DNA of 64,000 nucleotides from Paraburkholderia tagetis (GCF_022213065.1 NZ_JAKLJA010000011.1:124001-188000), one strand, 5' to 3'; positions 27,126-35,624 are shown, counted from the first letter of the stretch. Program-made: numbers and translations. Notes: generated from the sequence alone by a model not told the origin.

Positions 27126-27268
27126 GGTAGCGGTATTGGGCGCGTCTGCTTGATTTTTGTCAAGGTGCTGCGGGGAGGGGTTCGCCCTAGGGGGACGATT
27201 TTATTGGCCGCTACGCGGCCTTTTGAGGTGGTTCGCGAATGGCCGATCCCGTTACCTTAATGAGGGTC

Positions 27269-27305
27269 ATTCTCGTATGTGGATGGCCGTTCCATTTTCT
27301 GGCTA
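27269..27305. promoter_or_regulatory. weak tandem palindrome, regulon site 3 (EutA-like gene)
   Basis: ATTCTCGTATGTGGATG (27269-27285) and GTTCCATTTTCTGGCTA (27289-27305) have the 3-bp spacer and 20-bp offset seen elsewhere, but neither has two perfect arms. The first matches the unit at 29676 at 12 of 17 positions. It lies 62 bp upstream of ATG 27368. Confidence 0.45.
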
Positions 27306-27367
27306 CTGCCGTTACGTAAGCTGCGGTATGATCGCGGCACATAGGCCATACAAACCGGAGACACCCT

Positions 27368-29113
27368 ATGCCGAACGATGCAACCGTTCATTCGCTTGAC
27401 GATCACCTGTACGGTTACGACCCCGACCACGAACATGGTGACGATGGCGATCATGATCACGACCATGATTTTCCAGAGTCCGAAACAAATCAGGAGGCCG
27501 TGTGGCTGCTTGATAACGTCGTTCTCAACAGCGTAGGTATCGACATCGGTTCGTCGGGTACGCAGCTCGTGTTCTCGCGCATCCACATGCGGCGCATTGC
27601 TGAAGAACTCTCGAGCCGTTACATCATCGTGGGGCGTGAACCGATTTACCAAAGCCCGATTTCGCTCACGCCGTATCTGAGCGAAACGCAGATGGATACA
27701 CGGGCGCTCGAACGCATCGTTGCTGCTGCCTATGCGGAGGCCCACCTCGGCCCGAACGACATCGATACTGGCGCCGTGATCCTGACCGGCGAAGCGCTAC
27801 GTCGTGAAAACAGCGAGGGCATCGCGGATATGCTCGCGGAACAGGGCGGCGAATTTGTCTGCGCGACGGCCGGGCATCACATGGAAGCCATGCTGGCCGT
27901 TTATGGCTCTGGAGCGGCAAAATACTCGCATGAGCACGGAAAACGCGTGCTCAATGTCGATATCGGTGGCGGCACGACCAAGCTGGGTCTGGTAGATTCC
28001 GGCAAGGTGATCGGCACGGCCGCGGTTCACCTCGGCGGACGACTGATCGTGACGGACCAGGAAGGGCGCATCACGCGCCTCGACCCGGCAGGCAAGGACC
28101 ATGCGCGGGCAGCCGGATTCTCGTGGGAAGTTGGCAGCCAGACGACACGCGAACAGCTTGAGCTGGTTGCCGACTGGATGGCGCAGACGCTCGTGCGTGT
28201 GCTGACCGGGCGCTTCACCGCTGATGACCTGAATTCATTGTTCTTGACCGATCCGATTGCTGATTTGGGTGAGTTGGATGGTCTGATTTTCTCGGGTGGT
28301 GTCGGCGAATACGTGTACGAACGCGAAACACGCGACTTCCTCGACCTTGGGAAACTTTTCGGCTCTGCTGTGCGGCGGCGCCTGCTCGTGCAGGTGCCCT
28401 GGCCGCTGCTGCCTGCCATAGAATGCATTCGGGCGACCGTTCTCGGCGCCTCTGAATACAGCATTCAGTTGAGTGGTAACACGACTTTCATTTCGAATCC
28501 GCGCAATCTGCTCCCACGCAAAAATATGCAGGTCGTGCCCATCGAAGAACGCATGGCTGACATGATCGACCCGGCCGCGATCGCTGAATCGCTGCGCAGG
28601 AGCTTCCAGCGCTACGACCTGAAAGAGGGTGATCAGGATGTCGCGATCGTGGTGCGCTGGGCGGGGCCACCCGAGTACTCGCGTCTGGCTGCGCTCGCGC
28701 GCGGGCTGATCGATGGCAATCCATTGACCATCGCTGCCGGCAAACCCCTGTATGTCATCGCCGACGGCGACATTGCCTGGTCGCTCGGCAATTTGCTGCG
28801 CGAAACACTGGACCGAAATGACTTGTTCGTGATCGATGGCATTTCGCTGCGAGGGCTCGATTACGTCGATCTTGGGCGCATCCGTATGCCGTCACGCACG
28901 GTTCCTGTTACGGTCAAATCGCTGGTGTTCAGCGAAGACCCGAGCCTGCACGGTAAATCCGATGCAGCCGAATGGCATGCGCATGGGGATGGCACCGTAC
29001 ATCGTCACCACCACCACGTAACCGCAGGCAAGCACTCGCATCACGATCATGAACACAGTGACGGTGCGGATCACGGGCATCATCACCATGTAGAACACAC
29101 GCATGACCACTGA
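27368..29113 (+). CDS. EutA-like ASKHA ATPase 1 with His-rich tails
   Basis: This 581-aa homologue of the ethanolamine ammonia-lyase reactivase EutA has the actin-fold phosphate-1 motif VGIDIGSSGTQLVFSR (residue 56 on), phosphate-2 LNVDIGGGTTKLGL (about 195), adenosine motif FSGGVGEYVY (about 314) and the EutA-type ending VTVKSLVFS. No eutB/eutC or other B12 enzyme is in the window. Unlike E. coli EutA it carries seven His in residues 8-33, and about 20 His in the last 47 residues after the fold. Such tails occur in Ni and Zn chaperones. It lies between the cupin/ABC operon and nikR/NiCoT. I infer an ATP-driven metallochaperone or reactivase for the metal-dependent cupins. Confidence 0.8.
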   Translation: MPNDATVHSLDDHLYGYDPDHEHGDDGDHDHDHDFPESETNQEAVWLLDNVVLNSVGIDIGSSGTQLVFSRIHMRRIAEELSSRYIIVGREPIYQSPISLTPYLSETQMDTRALERIVAAAYAEAHLGPNDIDTGAVILTGEALRRENSEGIADMLAEQGGEFVCATAGHHMEAMLAVYGSGAAKYSHEHGKRVLNVDIGGGTTKLGLVDSGKVIGTAAVHLGGRLIVTDQEGRITRLDPAGKDHARAAGFSWEVGSQTTREQLELVADWMAQTLVRVLTGRFTADDLNSLFLTDPIADLGELDGLIFSGGVGEYVYERETRDFLDLGKLFGSAVRRRLLVQVPWPLLPAIECIRATVLGASEYSIQLSGNTTFISNPRNLLPRKNMQVVPIEERMADMIDPAAIAESLRRSFQRYDLKEGDQDVAIVVRWAGPPEYSRLAALARGLIDGNPLTIAAGKPLYVIADGDIAWSLGNLLRETLDRNDLFVIDGISLRGLDYVDLGRIRMPSRTVPVTVKSLVFSEDPSLHGKSDAAEWHAHGDGTVHRHHHHVTAGKHSHHDHEHSDGADHGHHHHVEHTHDH

Positions 29114-29149
29114 AAGAGCCAGGACTTACCGCTAAAGCAGCGAATGCCG

Positions 29150-29584
29150 TCACACGTGCAAATGCTCGTGTGGCGGAGCACTCTCTTCCATCAACGGCAT
29201 CAGATGCAGGTTGCTGTTGCGCACACCACGCTGTGACGCAAGTGACCATGCGAATTGCTGAATCGTACCCACTTCACCACGCAGCACGATCGTTTCCAGG
29301 CAATTGTCGTGATCGAGATAGATGCGACTGCTGCTAACGATCAGTGCGTGTTGCGCGTGATACGCATCCGCCAGGCGCTGTGCGAGCTCGCGCACGCCGT
29401 GTTCAAACACAATCGTCAATGTGCCGACACATTGCGCATGCACGTCATCCAACAATTCCTCTGAACGATGGGCGCGCAGGATGTCACGTAGCGCCTCCGA
29501 GCGGCTGTTGTACCCGTGCTGCCTCATCGTTTCGTCAAGCGTCGCGAGCAGGAAATCGTCAATCGTAATCGTGATGCGTTGCAT
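29150..29584 (-). CDS. nikR: NikR-type nickel-responsive regulator with altered metal site
   Basis: This 144-aa protein aligns without gaps to E. coli NikR over the ribbon-helix-helix (MQRITITIDDFLLATLDETM; RSEALRDILR) and ACT-like domains. ATG 29584 gives the family start; an earlier ATG at 29602 adds six residues. Of the four square-planar nickel ligands of E. coli NikR, H76 and C95 are kept, but H87 and H89 are R87 and Y89. H79 and H92 remain and the tail is PPHEHLHV. It is divergent from the NiCoT transporter gene. It may sense metal differently or weakly. Confidence 0.85.
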   Translation of the reverse strand: MQRITITIDDFLLATLDETMRQHGYNSRSEALRDILRAHRSEELLDDVHAQCVGTLTIVFEHGVRELAQRLADAYHAQHALIVSSSRIYLDHDNCLETIVLRGEVGTIQQFAWSLASQRGVRNSNLHLMPLMEESAPPHEHLHV

Positions 29585-29655
29585 GTCGGCTGTCCTTTTC
29601 ACGGCAATTGCGTCTTGACATCACCATAGCACACGCTTCATTATTCTTGCACCGC

Positions 29656-29692
29656 GTTCCAAATACAGGTTATATGTTCTCATATATGGAAC
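29656..29692. promoter_or_regulatory. tandem palindrome, regulon site 4 (nikR/NiCoT)
   Basis: GTTCCAAATACAGGTTA (29656-29672) and GTTCTCATATATGGAAC (29676-29692) are separated by 3 bp. The second unit has both arms. The pair is between divergent nikR and the NiCoT gene, so the metal supply genes appear to be in the IclR-type regulon. Confidence 0.65.
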
Positions 29693-29711
29693 GCATGAAT
29701 CGTGATTATCG

Positions 29712-29740
29712 GTATGAGGATTTTTGCGAGAAGTATGAGG
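29712..29740 (+). repeat. direct repeat GTATGAGG, two copies 21 bp apart
   Basis: GTATGAGG occurs at 29712-29719 and 29733-29740 upstream of the NiCoT ATG. GTATGA is the half-site of the E. coli NikR operator, where it is an inverted repeat; here both copies point the same way. This may be an altered NikR site. Confidence 0.45.
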
Positions 29741-29782
29741 GACGTGCGAGCCGTGCATGGCGATCTTTCGGTGGAGACGTGA

Positions 29783-30832
29783 ATGATTCAATTCCTGCAA
29801 TTCCTGTTCAACGATACCGACCCGAATATTCGAGGCCGTATCGGCGCAATGTATGCGCTCCTGGTCGCGTTCAACCTCGGAGCATGGGCATGGGCATTCA
29901 TCGCGTTACACGGCCAACCGGCGCTGCTCGGTGCTGCCGTCCTTGCCTATAGCTTTGGGCTGCGGCACGCGGTCGACGCCGACCATATCGCCGCCATTGA
30001 CAATGCGACGCGCAAACTCATGCAGGAGGGGCAGCAACCGGTGACGGTGGGTTTCATGTTCTCGCTGGGTCATTCGACCATCGTCATCGCCGCAACGGCG
30101 GCAATTGCAGCTACGGCCATGGCGTTGCAACATCGCTTCGAGGCATTTCAGGAGATCGGCGGCGTTATCGGGACGCTGGTATCGGCGAGCTTTCTATTCG
30201 TGATTGCCGCAATCAATCTCGTCGTGCTGAAATCCGTGGTCGCTACCTATATGCGCGTGCGTCGAGGCGAGCGCTACGATGAAGAAGATTTCAACCTGCT
30301 GCTCGCCAATCGAGGCCTGCTTGCGCGCATTTTCAAGCCGATGTTCCGCTTGATCACGCGTGGCTGGCATATGTATCCGCTCGGGATCCTCTTTGGACTT
30401 GGCTTTGATACGGCGTCCGAAATCGGTTTGCTCAGCGTTTCGGCTACGCAGGTGTCACATGGCGTGCCTATCTGGTCGATCATGGTATTTCCCGCACTGT
30501 TCACGGCGGGAATGTCTCTCGTTGATGCGACCGACAGCATCCTGATGCTGGGCGCGTACGGCTGGGCGTTCATGAAGCCGATCCGCAAGCTCTATTACAA
30601 CATGACGATTACGTTGGTGTCGGCCGTTGTCGCAATCGGCGTTGGCGGAATAGAAGCGCTTGGGCTGATCGAAGATAAATTGCATCTTAACGGCGCGTTC
30701 TGGGATGGAATCGGTGCGATCGGAGATAACTTCGGGATGGTTGGCTATGCGATTATCGGTTTGTGCGCGTTCATCTGGCTGGCCTCTATAATCGTCTATA
30801 AATGGCGGCGTATCGACGAAATAGAAGTGTAA
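29783..30832 (+). CDS. NiCoT-family nickel/cobalt transporter (HoxN/NixA type)
   Basis: This 349-aa integral membrane protein carries all the NiCoT signatures: LRHAVDADHIAAIDN in TM2 (residues about 60-74), FSLGHSTIVI, LGFDTASEIGLLS and GMSLVDATDSILM. These import Ni(II) or Co(II) with high affinity. It is divergent from nikR, and the regulon palindrome lies between them, so it is probably expressed together with the EutA-like ATPase and cupins. That pairing suggests the catabolic enzymes need Ni or Co. Selectivity cannot be assigned from sequence. Confidence 0.92.
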   Translation: MIQFLQFLFNDTDPNIRGRIGAMYALLVAFNLGAWAWAFIALHGQPALLGAAVLAYSFGLRHAVDADHIAAIDNATRKLMQEGQQPVTVGFMFSLGHSTIVIAATAAIAATAMALQHRFEAFQEIGGVIGTLVSASFLFVIAAINLVVLKSVVATYMRVRRGERYDEEDFNLLLANRGLLARIFKPMFRLITRGWHMYPLGILFGLGFDTASEIGLLSVSATQVSHGVPIWSIMVFPALFTAGMSLVDATDSILMLGAYGWAFMKPIRKLYYNMTITLVSAVVAIGVGGIEALGLIEDKLHLNGAFWDGIGAIGDNFGMVGYAIIGLCAFIWLASIIVYKWRRIDEIEV

Positions 30833-30939
30833 TCGCGATGACGAGGCTGCCTGCCCGGACTGTCGTATTCGACAACTACGAGATTTTTCGCGGCGTGCAT
30901 CCGCCATCACTTTGGATATCGCTGCCAGTTTCGTTGCTA

Positions 30940-31473
30940 TCAAAGCGATATATAAAACGCGGCCACGTAAACTAGCGCTACGGCTGACATCAGGATGTAC
31001 GGGTTGAGCTTGGTGAAGTAGACGACGCAAGCTGCAATAGCCGTTGTTGCCCACGCGAACGTACTCGCGTGCATGGATTGCATCACCGCAACAGCCCCGG
31101 CGAAAATCAGGCCAACCGCAACCGGTGCCAGCCCGCGTTCGATGGCGTCACGCCAACGCGTACCTTCACTCCTATGCCAGAACAGCGATACGGTCACGAA
31201 TACCGTTGACGACGGGATATACATCGCGAGCGTCGCAGTGATCGCACCTGCAAAACCCTCCAGATGCCAGCCGATCAGCGCGGATATCAGGGTGGTCGGC
31301 CCAGGGGACACACGGGAGATCGCGAAGAGGTCGGCGAACTCCTGACCAGAAAGCCAGTGGTAGACCAACACACTTTGATGCTGGATATCGGCAATGATGG
31401 TCTGACCGCCGCCGAATGACAACGCGGAGAGCGGCGCGAATAGAAGGATAATTCTCAGCAGGACGCTATCCAT
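30940..31473 (-). CDS. chromate-transporter-family protein, half 2
   Basis: This 177-aa membrane protein has the CHR-family N-terminus LSFGGGQTIIADIQHQSV and the motif ISRVSPGPTTLISALIG. It is one half of a split (two short-chain) ChrA-type transporter; the partner half is encoded immediately upstream, with its TAA directly followed by this ATG. Short-chain CHR pairs export chromate in some bacteria, but many have other anion substrates. The location in the regulon makes a different oxyanion or organic anion possible. Confidence 0.85.
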   Translation of the reverse strand: MDSVLLRIILLFAPLSALSFGGGQTIIADIQHQSVLVYHWLSGQEFADLFAISRVSPGPTTLISALIGWHLEGFAGAITATLAMYIPSSTVFVTVSLFWHRSEGTRWRDAIERGLAPVAVGLIFAGAVAVMQSMHASTFAWATTAIAACVVYFTKLNPYILMSAVALVYVAAFYISL

Positions 31474-32043
31474 TTAGTTTTCCATAGCAGAACAAAGGAT
31501 ACTGAGTGGTACGAGCACGAGCACGACTGGCACGGTAGGCCAGTGCAGCACACCGACCGCGACGAAGGCGATAACGGCAAACACGTAGCGGAGTAGCTTG
31601 CGCTCGATGCGCGCCGCAACCTTGGCACCCATCGAGAACGTTGCACCAACACCGGCAGCGGCAATGCCGAGGAGCAGAAAGTGGGTGAGCGGATAGGCCG
31701 AGAGATGCGCATAGAGCATCGCAAGGACGAGCACAACGACAAGGGCAGGCGAAATCATGCCGAGCGCGCCAACAAGCGCGCCGAGCGGCCCACGCAGAAG
31801 CTGGCCGATGTAAAGCGAGACATTGACCGGGTTTGCACCGGGCATGACTTGTGAGAGGGTCATGCCAGCGACGAAGGCATCGTTATCCAGCCATTTGCGT
31901 TCCTCCACGACGGCGCGATAGGACCATGCGGCAGTGCTGCCGCCAAACGACATCACACTGACGCGCACGAACGTTGTGAATATGTCCCATAACGCGACGT
32001 TTTTAGCCGCGGGCGCGGCAGAGGGTTCTTCGATGGTAGACAT
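31474..32043 (-). CDS. chromate-transporter-family protein, half 1
   Basis: This 189-aa membrane protein is a CHR domain with FVRVSVMSFGGSTAAWSY and LSQVMPGANPVNVSLYIGQ. ATG 32043 (MSTIEEPSAAP) is chosen over ATG 32103 because the regulon palindrome 32073-32089 lies between them. Its stop abuts the start of half 2, so both halves form one two-gene operon and probably one heterodimeric carrier. Confidence 0.85.
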   Translation of the reverse strand: MSTIEEPSAAPAAKNVALWDIFTTFVRVSVMSFGGSTAAWSYRAVVEERKWLDNDAFVAGMTLSQVMPGANPVNVSLYIGQLLRGPLGALVGALGMISPALVVVLVLAMLYAHLSAYPLTHFLLLGIAAAGVGATFSMGAKVAARIERKLLRYVFAVIAFVAVGVLHWPTVPVVLVLVPLSILCSAMEN

Positions 32044-32072
32044 GGCACGAAGTCGAAAGAGGTTTAAATTCT

Positions 32073-32089
32073 GTTCCATATAAAGGAAC
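32073..32089. promoter_or_regulatory. 17-bp palindrome, regulon site 5 (chromate-type transporter)
   Basis: GTTCCATATAAAGGAAC has perfect 5-bp arms and lies 29 bp upstream of ATG 32043. It is the exact reverse complement of site 2. A degenerate half (ATTCC at 32093) sits at the 20-bp offset. Confidence 0.7.
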
Positions 32090-32180
32090 CGCATTCCTGT
32101 CAAGACTTTATATGTAGCATGCGGTTCGTGTGCTGGGCAATCAGATTTTGCGCGACATCTATACCCGTTGTGTTACGCAA

Positions 32181-32217
32181 AATAAAAAAGCGCTGTGCCT
32201 GTCGGGCACAGCGCTTT
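32181..32217 (-). terminator. Rho-independent terminator downstream of iclR
   Basis: A 13-bp perfect stem (AAAGCGCTGTGCC, 32187-32199; GGCACAGCGCTTT, 32205-32217) with a 5-nt loop is followed on the minus strand by a T-rich run (32189 down to 32181). It lies 115 bp after the iclR stop. Confidence 0.8.
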
Positions 32218-32331
32218 GCGAGTTTCGTACCGAAGCCTTGCTGCAAGCGGCTCGTCACGCGATTACAGCCCGACTCCGTTCGGGGCGAACGAATATTCCA
32301 TATTTCTGATGGGCTAGCTCAGGGGGTTAGC

Positions 32332-33141
32332 TCAGGGGTGATAGCCAAGCGTTGCAGAAATGCCTTCAGTGGCAGCAATCAGATGCGGCACCGCAGCCCG
32401 CAGCGCTTTCTTCGTGAGACGTTGCGCAGGTCCGCCGAAACCGATCGCTGCAACGACATTGCCCGTAGTGTCACGCACGGGCGCGGCAATGCCGCGCATG
32501 CCGATTTCAGATTCCTCATCGTCGATCGCATAACCGTCGCGACGGACTTCCTCGAGCGTTTTCAAAAACACCTGCGTATCCGTATTCGTCTTGGGTGTTT
32601 GCGCCACGAGTCCCTGCCTGATCGCGCGCGAGACGACATCCGGCGTGCTAAACGCAAGCAGTACATGTCCTTCTGCCGTATAGCAGGCAGATTTGCGCAC
32701 ACCGATATACGAGCGCATACGGATCGCCTGTTCGCTTTCGAGGTTGAACATGTAAACGACACTCGTATCGTCCAGAATCGCAAGGTGCACGGTCTCGTCC
32801 GTCTGTTTGCGCAACACATGCAAGAACGGCAGCGCTTGTTTCGTCACGTCGAAACGTCGGCGCACGAGACCGCCGAGCGTGAACAAAAGGATGCCGAGTC
32901 GATAGCGGCCGTTGTCCGGATTCTGTTCCAGCAATCCCTCGGCCAGCAACGCAGCGCACAGACGATGCACCGTGCTCTTTGCGAGGCTCATGCGTTTTGA
33001 CAAAACGCTAATGCCCAGTTCGGGCTCCTCTTCCGAAAACATCTTGAGCAGTCGCAATGCCGCTGTTACCGATGACAGCCTGCGCGGCCCATCTTGTTCC
33101 GCTTCTACTTCCGCTTCTGTACCTGTTTCATTGTTCCGCAT
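32332..33141 (-). CDS. IclR-family transcriptional regulator
   Basis: This 269-aa regulator has an N-terminal winged HTH (LGISVLSKRMSLAKSTVHRL, residues about 40-60) and a C-terminal IclR effector domain (IGVRKSACYTAEGHVLLAF; DEESEIGMRGIAAPVRD). ATG 33141 is preferred; ATG 33177 would add 12 residues. It is the only IclR gene in the window and has a tandem palindrome about 180 bp upstream. IclR proteins bind AT-centred palindromes as dimers or tetramers, so it is the best candidate reader of all nine sites from 15.4 to 53.5 kb. The effector is presumably a pathway intermediate. Confidence 0.9.
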   Translation of the reverse strand: MRNNETGTEAEVEAEQDGPRRLSSVTAALRLLKMFSEEEPELGISVLSKRMSLAKSTVHRLCAALLAEGLLEQNPDNGRYRLGILLFTLGGLVRRRFDVTKQALPFLHVLRKQTDETVHLAILDDTSVVYMFNLESEQAIRMRSYIGVRKSACYTAEGHVLLAFSTPDVVSRAIRQGLVAQTPKTNTDTQVFLKTLEEVRRDGYAIDDEESEIGMRGIAAPVRDTTGNVVAAIGFGGPAQRLTKKALRAAVPHLIAATEGISATLGYHP

Positions 33142-33322
33142 GATTTGTGCGTCCAACAATTTACCGATTCTTGTCAAATTTAGCGCCGCATCGTCACGGA
33201 ACGCAATTCATAGGACGACCCGGCGTATCCCGGTGACTTTCCCTTCCAATGCATGCGGACTCACTCCAGATTCTCTTCCATTCACCTTGACTTTCGCATC
33301 GCCGCACAGGGAAACTCATTGG

Positions 33323-33359
33323 GTTCCATCATAACATACGTGGTTCCACATATAAGAAC
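33323..33359. promoter_or_regulatory. tandem palindrome, regulon site 6 (iclR)
   Basis: GTTCCATCATAACATAC (33323-33339) and GTTCCACATATAAGAAC (33343-33359), 3 bp apart; the second unit has both arms. The site is upstream of iclR and implies autoregulation. The rest of 33178-33664 holds no recognisable gene; the open frames there are short and unsupported. Confidence 0.6.
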
Positions 33360-33623
33360 AATTTTCGCGTTCAGTGGCTAGGGTAGTGCTCCAGATGGCC
33401 GCGAATATCCAATCAAAGGGACAGGCAGTGAAGGCATGGGGATGATCGGCGCGGTGCTGACTGTGCCCGTGGAAACCGAATCTGCTGCAGAAAGTGTGGG
33501 ACGATCACGCGCGGCAGCCTGGCGTCAATTCTGTGCGGAGTGACGTCAAGTATCGCTGGTGTGGAAAGCGGCCAGACTTGATCGTGAAGAGAAGATACAA
33601 GCTATCGAACACAGTGGGAAAGT

Positions 33624-33658
33624 ATGCGCCAGGCATTGTTTGAAAACGCCTGGCGCAT
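33624..33658 (-). terminator. stem-loop terminator after the Rieske ferredoxin gene
   Basis: ATGCGCCAGGC (33624-33634) pairs with GCCTGGCGCAT (33648-33658), with a 13-nt loop, 6 bp beyond the minus-strand stop at 33665. The following T-run is weak. Confidence 0.55.
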
Positions 33659-33664
33659 ATGTTT

Positions 33665-33991
33665 TCATTCGCCATCCGTTTCGATCACGATCACGCCATC
33701 TTCAACGCGCGTCTTGTACGTCTTCAGCGGAATCATGCATGGCGGCGCGACGACCTCGCCGGTCTTGATATTGAACGAGCCGTTATGGAAATCGCATTCC
33801 ACCGTGTCGCCATCAATATAGCCTTCTGACAACGAACCTGGACCGTGCGTGCAGGTGTCATCCGTTACGAAATATTCGCCCTGAATATTGAATACGGCGA
33901 GTGTCAGGCCGTTCTTCTCGACCTTAATCGCCTTACCTTCAGCTACGTCCCCTGCGTGGCAAAGGTGAGCAAATGCGCAAGCGTGACTCAT
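33665..33991 (-). CDS. Rieske [2Fe-2S] ferredoxin of a ring-hydroxylating system
   Basis: This 108-aa soluble Rieske protein has C47-T-H49 and C66-D-F-H69 as cluster ligands, followed by NGSFNIKTGEVVAPP, as in the ferredoxin components of class II/III aromatic dioxygenases and nitrite-reductase small subunits. ATG 33991 gives the usual start; the 24-codon extension overlaps a regulon palindrome and is rejected. It is divergent from the oxygenase alpha subunit, with a double operator between them. It probably shuttles electrons from the reductase at 35625 to that oxygenase. Confidence 0.88.
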   Translation of the reverse strand: MSHACAFAHLCHAGDVAEGKAIKVEKNGLTLAVFNIQGEYFVTDDTCTHGPGSLSEGYIDGDTVECDFHNGSFNIKTGEVVAPPCMIPLKTYKTRVEDGVIVIETDGE

Positions 33992-34036
33992 AGGGAATCT
34001 CCATCGTTGACAGGTTGTGGGTCCGATGATAACTTT

Positions 34037-34073
34037 GTTCTTACGCATTGAACAGCGTTCCATATATAAGAAC
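34037..34073. promoter_or_regulatory. tandem palindrome, regulon site 7 (Rieske genes)
   Basis: GTTCTTACGCATTGAAC (34037-34053) and GTTCCATATATAAGAAC (34057-34073) both have intact GTTC/GAAC arms and the standard 3-bp spacer. The pair lies between the divergent Rieske ferredoxin and oxygenase genes, and is the best example of the double operator. Confidence 0.75.
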
Positions 34074-34141
34074 GAAAGACATGACGGATTACAACCGCGT
34101 CAAATGGCGTCGCGCAACAACAGCAACCTGAGGCACATACC

Positions 34142-35431
34142 ATGTTGAGAAAAGAGCAGAACGATCTCGTCACACAAACCGGTCCCGGTACGCCGATGGG
34201 CGAACTGTTCCGTCGTTACTGGCTGCCGGCGTTTCTGTCGGAAGAACTCGCGGAACCTGGCGGCGAACCGGTTCGTCTGCAACTGCTCTCGGAACGCATG
34301 CTGGCGTTCCGGGATTCGGAAGGCAAATTGGGCCTGATCGATGAATTCTGCGCGCACCGTGGCGTGTCGCTATGGTTCGGCCGTAATGAGGAAGGCGGTA
34401 TTCGCTGCCCTTACCACGGCTGGAAATACAACGTGACCGGTCAGTGCACCGAGGTACCGTCCGAAGCAAAGGAAAGCGGCTACGCGGAAAAGATCAAGCT
34501 GAAGTCGTATCCGCTCGTTGAGCAGGGCGGCGTCATCTGGGTCTACATGGGCCCGGCCGACCAGCAGCCGCCCCTGCCTGCATGGGAGTTTTCGACCGTG
34601 CCGGCAAGCCAGTCTTTCATGAGCAAGCGGATTCAGGAATGCAATTGGCTACAGGCACTCGAGGGTGGAATCGATTCGAGCCACGTTTCGTTCCTGCACA
34701 GCGGCAGCCTCAACTCTGATCCGCTGTTCAAGGGCGCGAAGGGTAACCAGTACAACCTGAACGACCTGGCTCCGGTCTTCGAAGTTGTCGAAGCGCCGGG
34801 CGGTCTGGCAATCGGTGTGCGACGCAATGCAGAGGACGATCAGTATTACTGGCGTATCACGCCGTGGGTCATGCCTTGCTTTACGATGGTTCCTCCGCGC
34901 GGCGATCACCCGGTACATGGCCACTTCTGGGTGCCGATTGATGACCACAATTGCTGGGCATGGAGCTTCGATTACCATCCGACGCGCGATTTGACGGAAG
35001 ACGAAGTGCAAGCGATGCGCGACGGCAAGGGCATCCACGTGCGCTACGTGCCGGGCACCAACTACGTTCCCGAGCAGAACAAGACGAACAACTACCTGAT
35101 GGACCGTGCAGCACAAAGGGCAGGCACCACGTACAGCGGTGTGGAGGGCATCGCCATGCAGGATGCCTCGCTTCAGGAGAGCATGGGGCCGATCCAGGAT
35201 CGCACGAGAGAGAACCTCGTAGGCACCGACAACGGAATCATCATGATGCGCAGCCGGATCATGAAATCTGCGCGCGCACTCGCTGAGAACGGCACGCTAC
35301 CGCCGGGCCGTGATCCGGAGTCGCAGAAGGTTCGTTCAGTAGCGATTCTGCTCAAGCGTGATACGCCATTCAGCGAAGGCGCTCGCGATGCAATGAACGC
35401 GGAAGAAGGCAAGAATCACCAATCGATCTGA
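34142..35431 (+). CDS. Rieske ring-hydroxylating oxygenase alpha subunit (phthalate dioxygenase-like)
   Basis: This 429-aa oxygenase has the Rieske cluster ligands C70-x-H72 and C89-P-Y-H92 (CPYHGW), and a mononuclear iron region CNWLQALEGGIDSSHVSFLH giving the D-x2-H-x4-H pattern. The start (MLRKEQNDLVTQTGPGTPMG) and FRRYWLPAFLSEEL are typical of phthalate 4,5-dioxygenase/Pht3 and vanillate demethylase-type alpha-only oxygenases; no beta subunit follows. It works with the divergent Rieske ferredoxin and/or the reductase 194 bp downstream. A carboxylated or methoxylated aromatic substrate is inferred. Confidence 0.9.
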   Translation: MLRKEQNDLVTQTGPGTPMGELFRRYWLPAFLSEELAEPGGEPVRLQLLSERMLAFRDSEGKLGLIDEFCAHRGVSLWFGRNEEGGIRCPYHGWKYNVTGQCTEVPSEAKESGYAEKIKLKSYPLVEQGGVIWVYMGPADQQPPLPAWEFSTVPASQSFMSKRIQECNWLQALEGGIDSSHVSFLHSGSLNSDPLFKGAKGNQYNLNDLAPVFEVVEAPGGLAIGVRRNAEDDQYYWRITPWVMPCFTMVPPRGDHPVHGHFWVPIDDHNCWAWSFDYHPTRDLTEDEVQAMRDGKGIHVRYVPGTNYVPEQNKTNNYLMDRAAQRAGTTYSGVEGIAMQDASLQESMGPIQDRTRENLVGTDNGIIMMRSRIMKSARALAENGTLPPGRDPESQKVRSVAILLKRDTPFSEGARDAMNAEEGKNHQSI

Positions 35432-35624
35432 GCCACTGTCGGTTGTCCAAAGGGGTATTCGTTCGATCCGGGCAGTATCTGCCAGCAGCGGCGCAAGAAG
35501 TCTTTATAGCAAGGCTTGGCGGCCTCGGCAGACTTTGGTGACTTAATGGATTTCAACTCATTGAACTCAATGTGCCTTTGGTACGAGCCGACGAAACACG
35601 GACGAGAAGTACGAATACCCCGAT

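Noticed and set aside
27368..29113. Ethanolamine utilisation (eut) locus
   Set aside because: EutA-like genes alone do not make a eut operon; eutB, eutC, eutR and shell genes are absent and the neighbours are cupins and metal transport genes.
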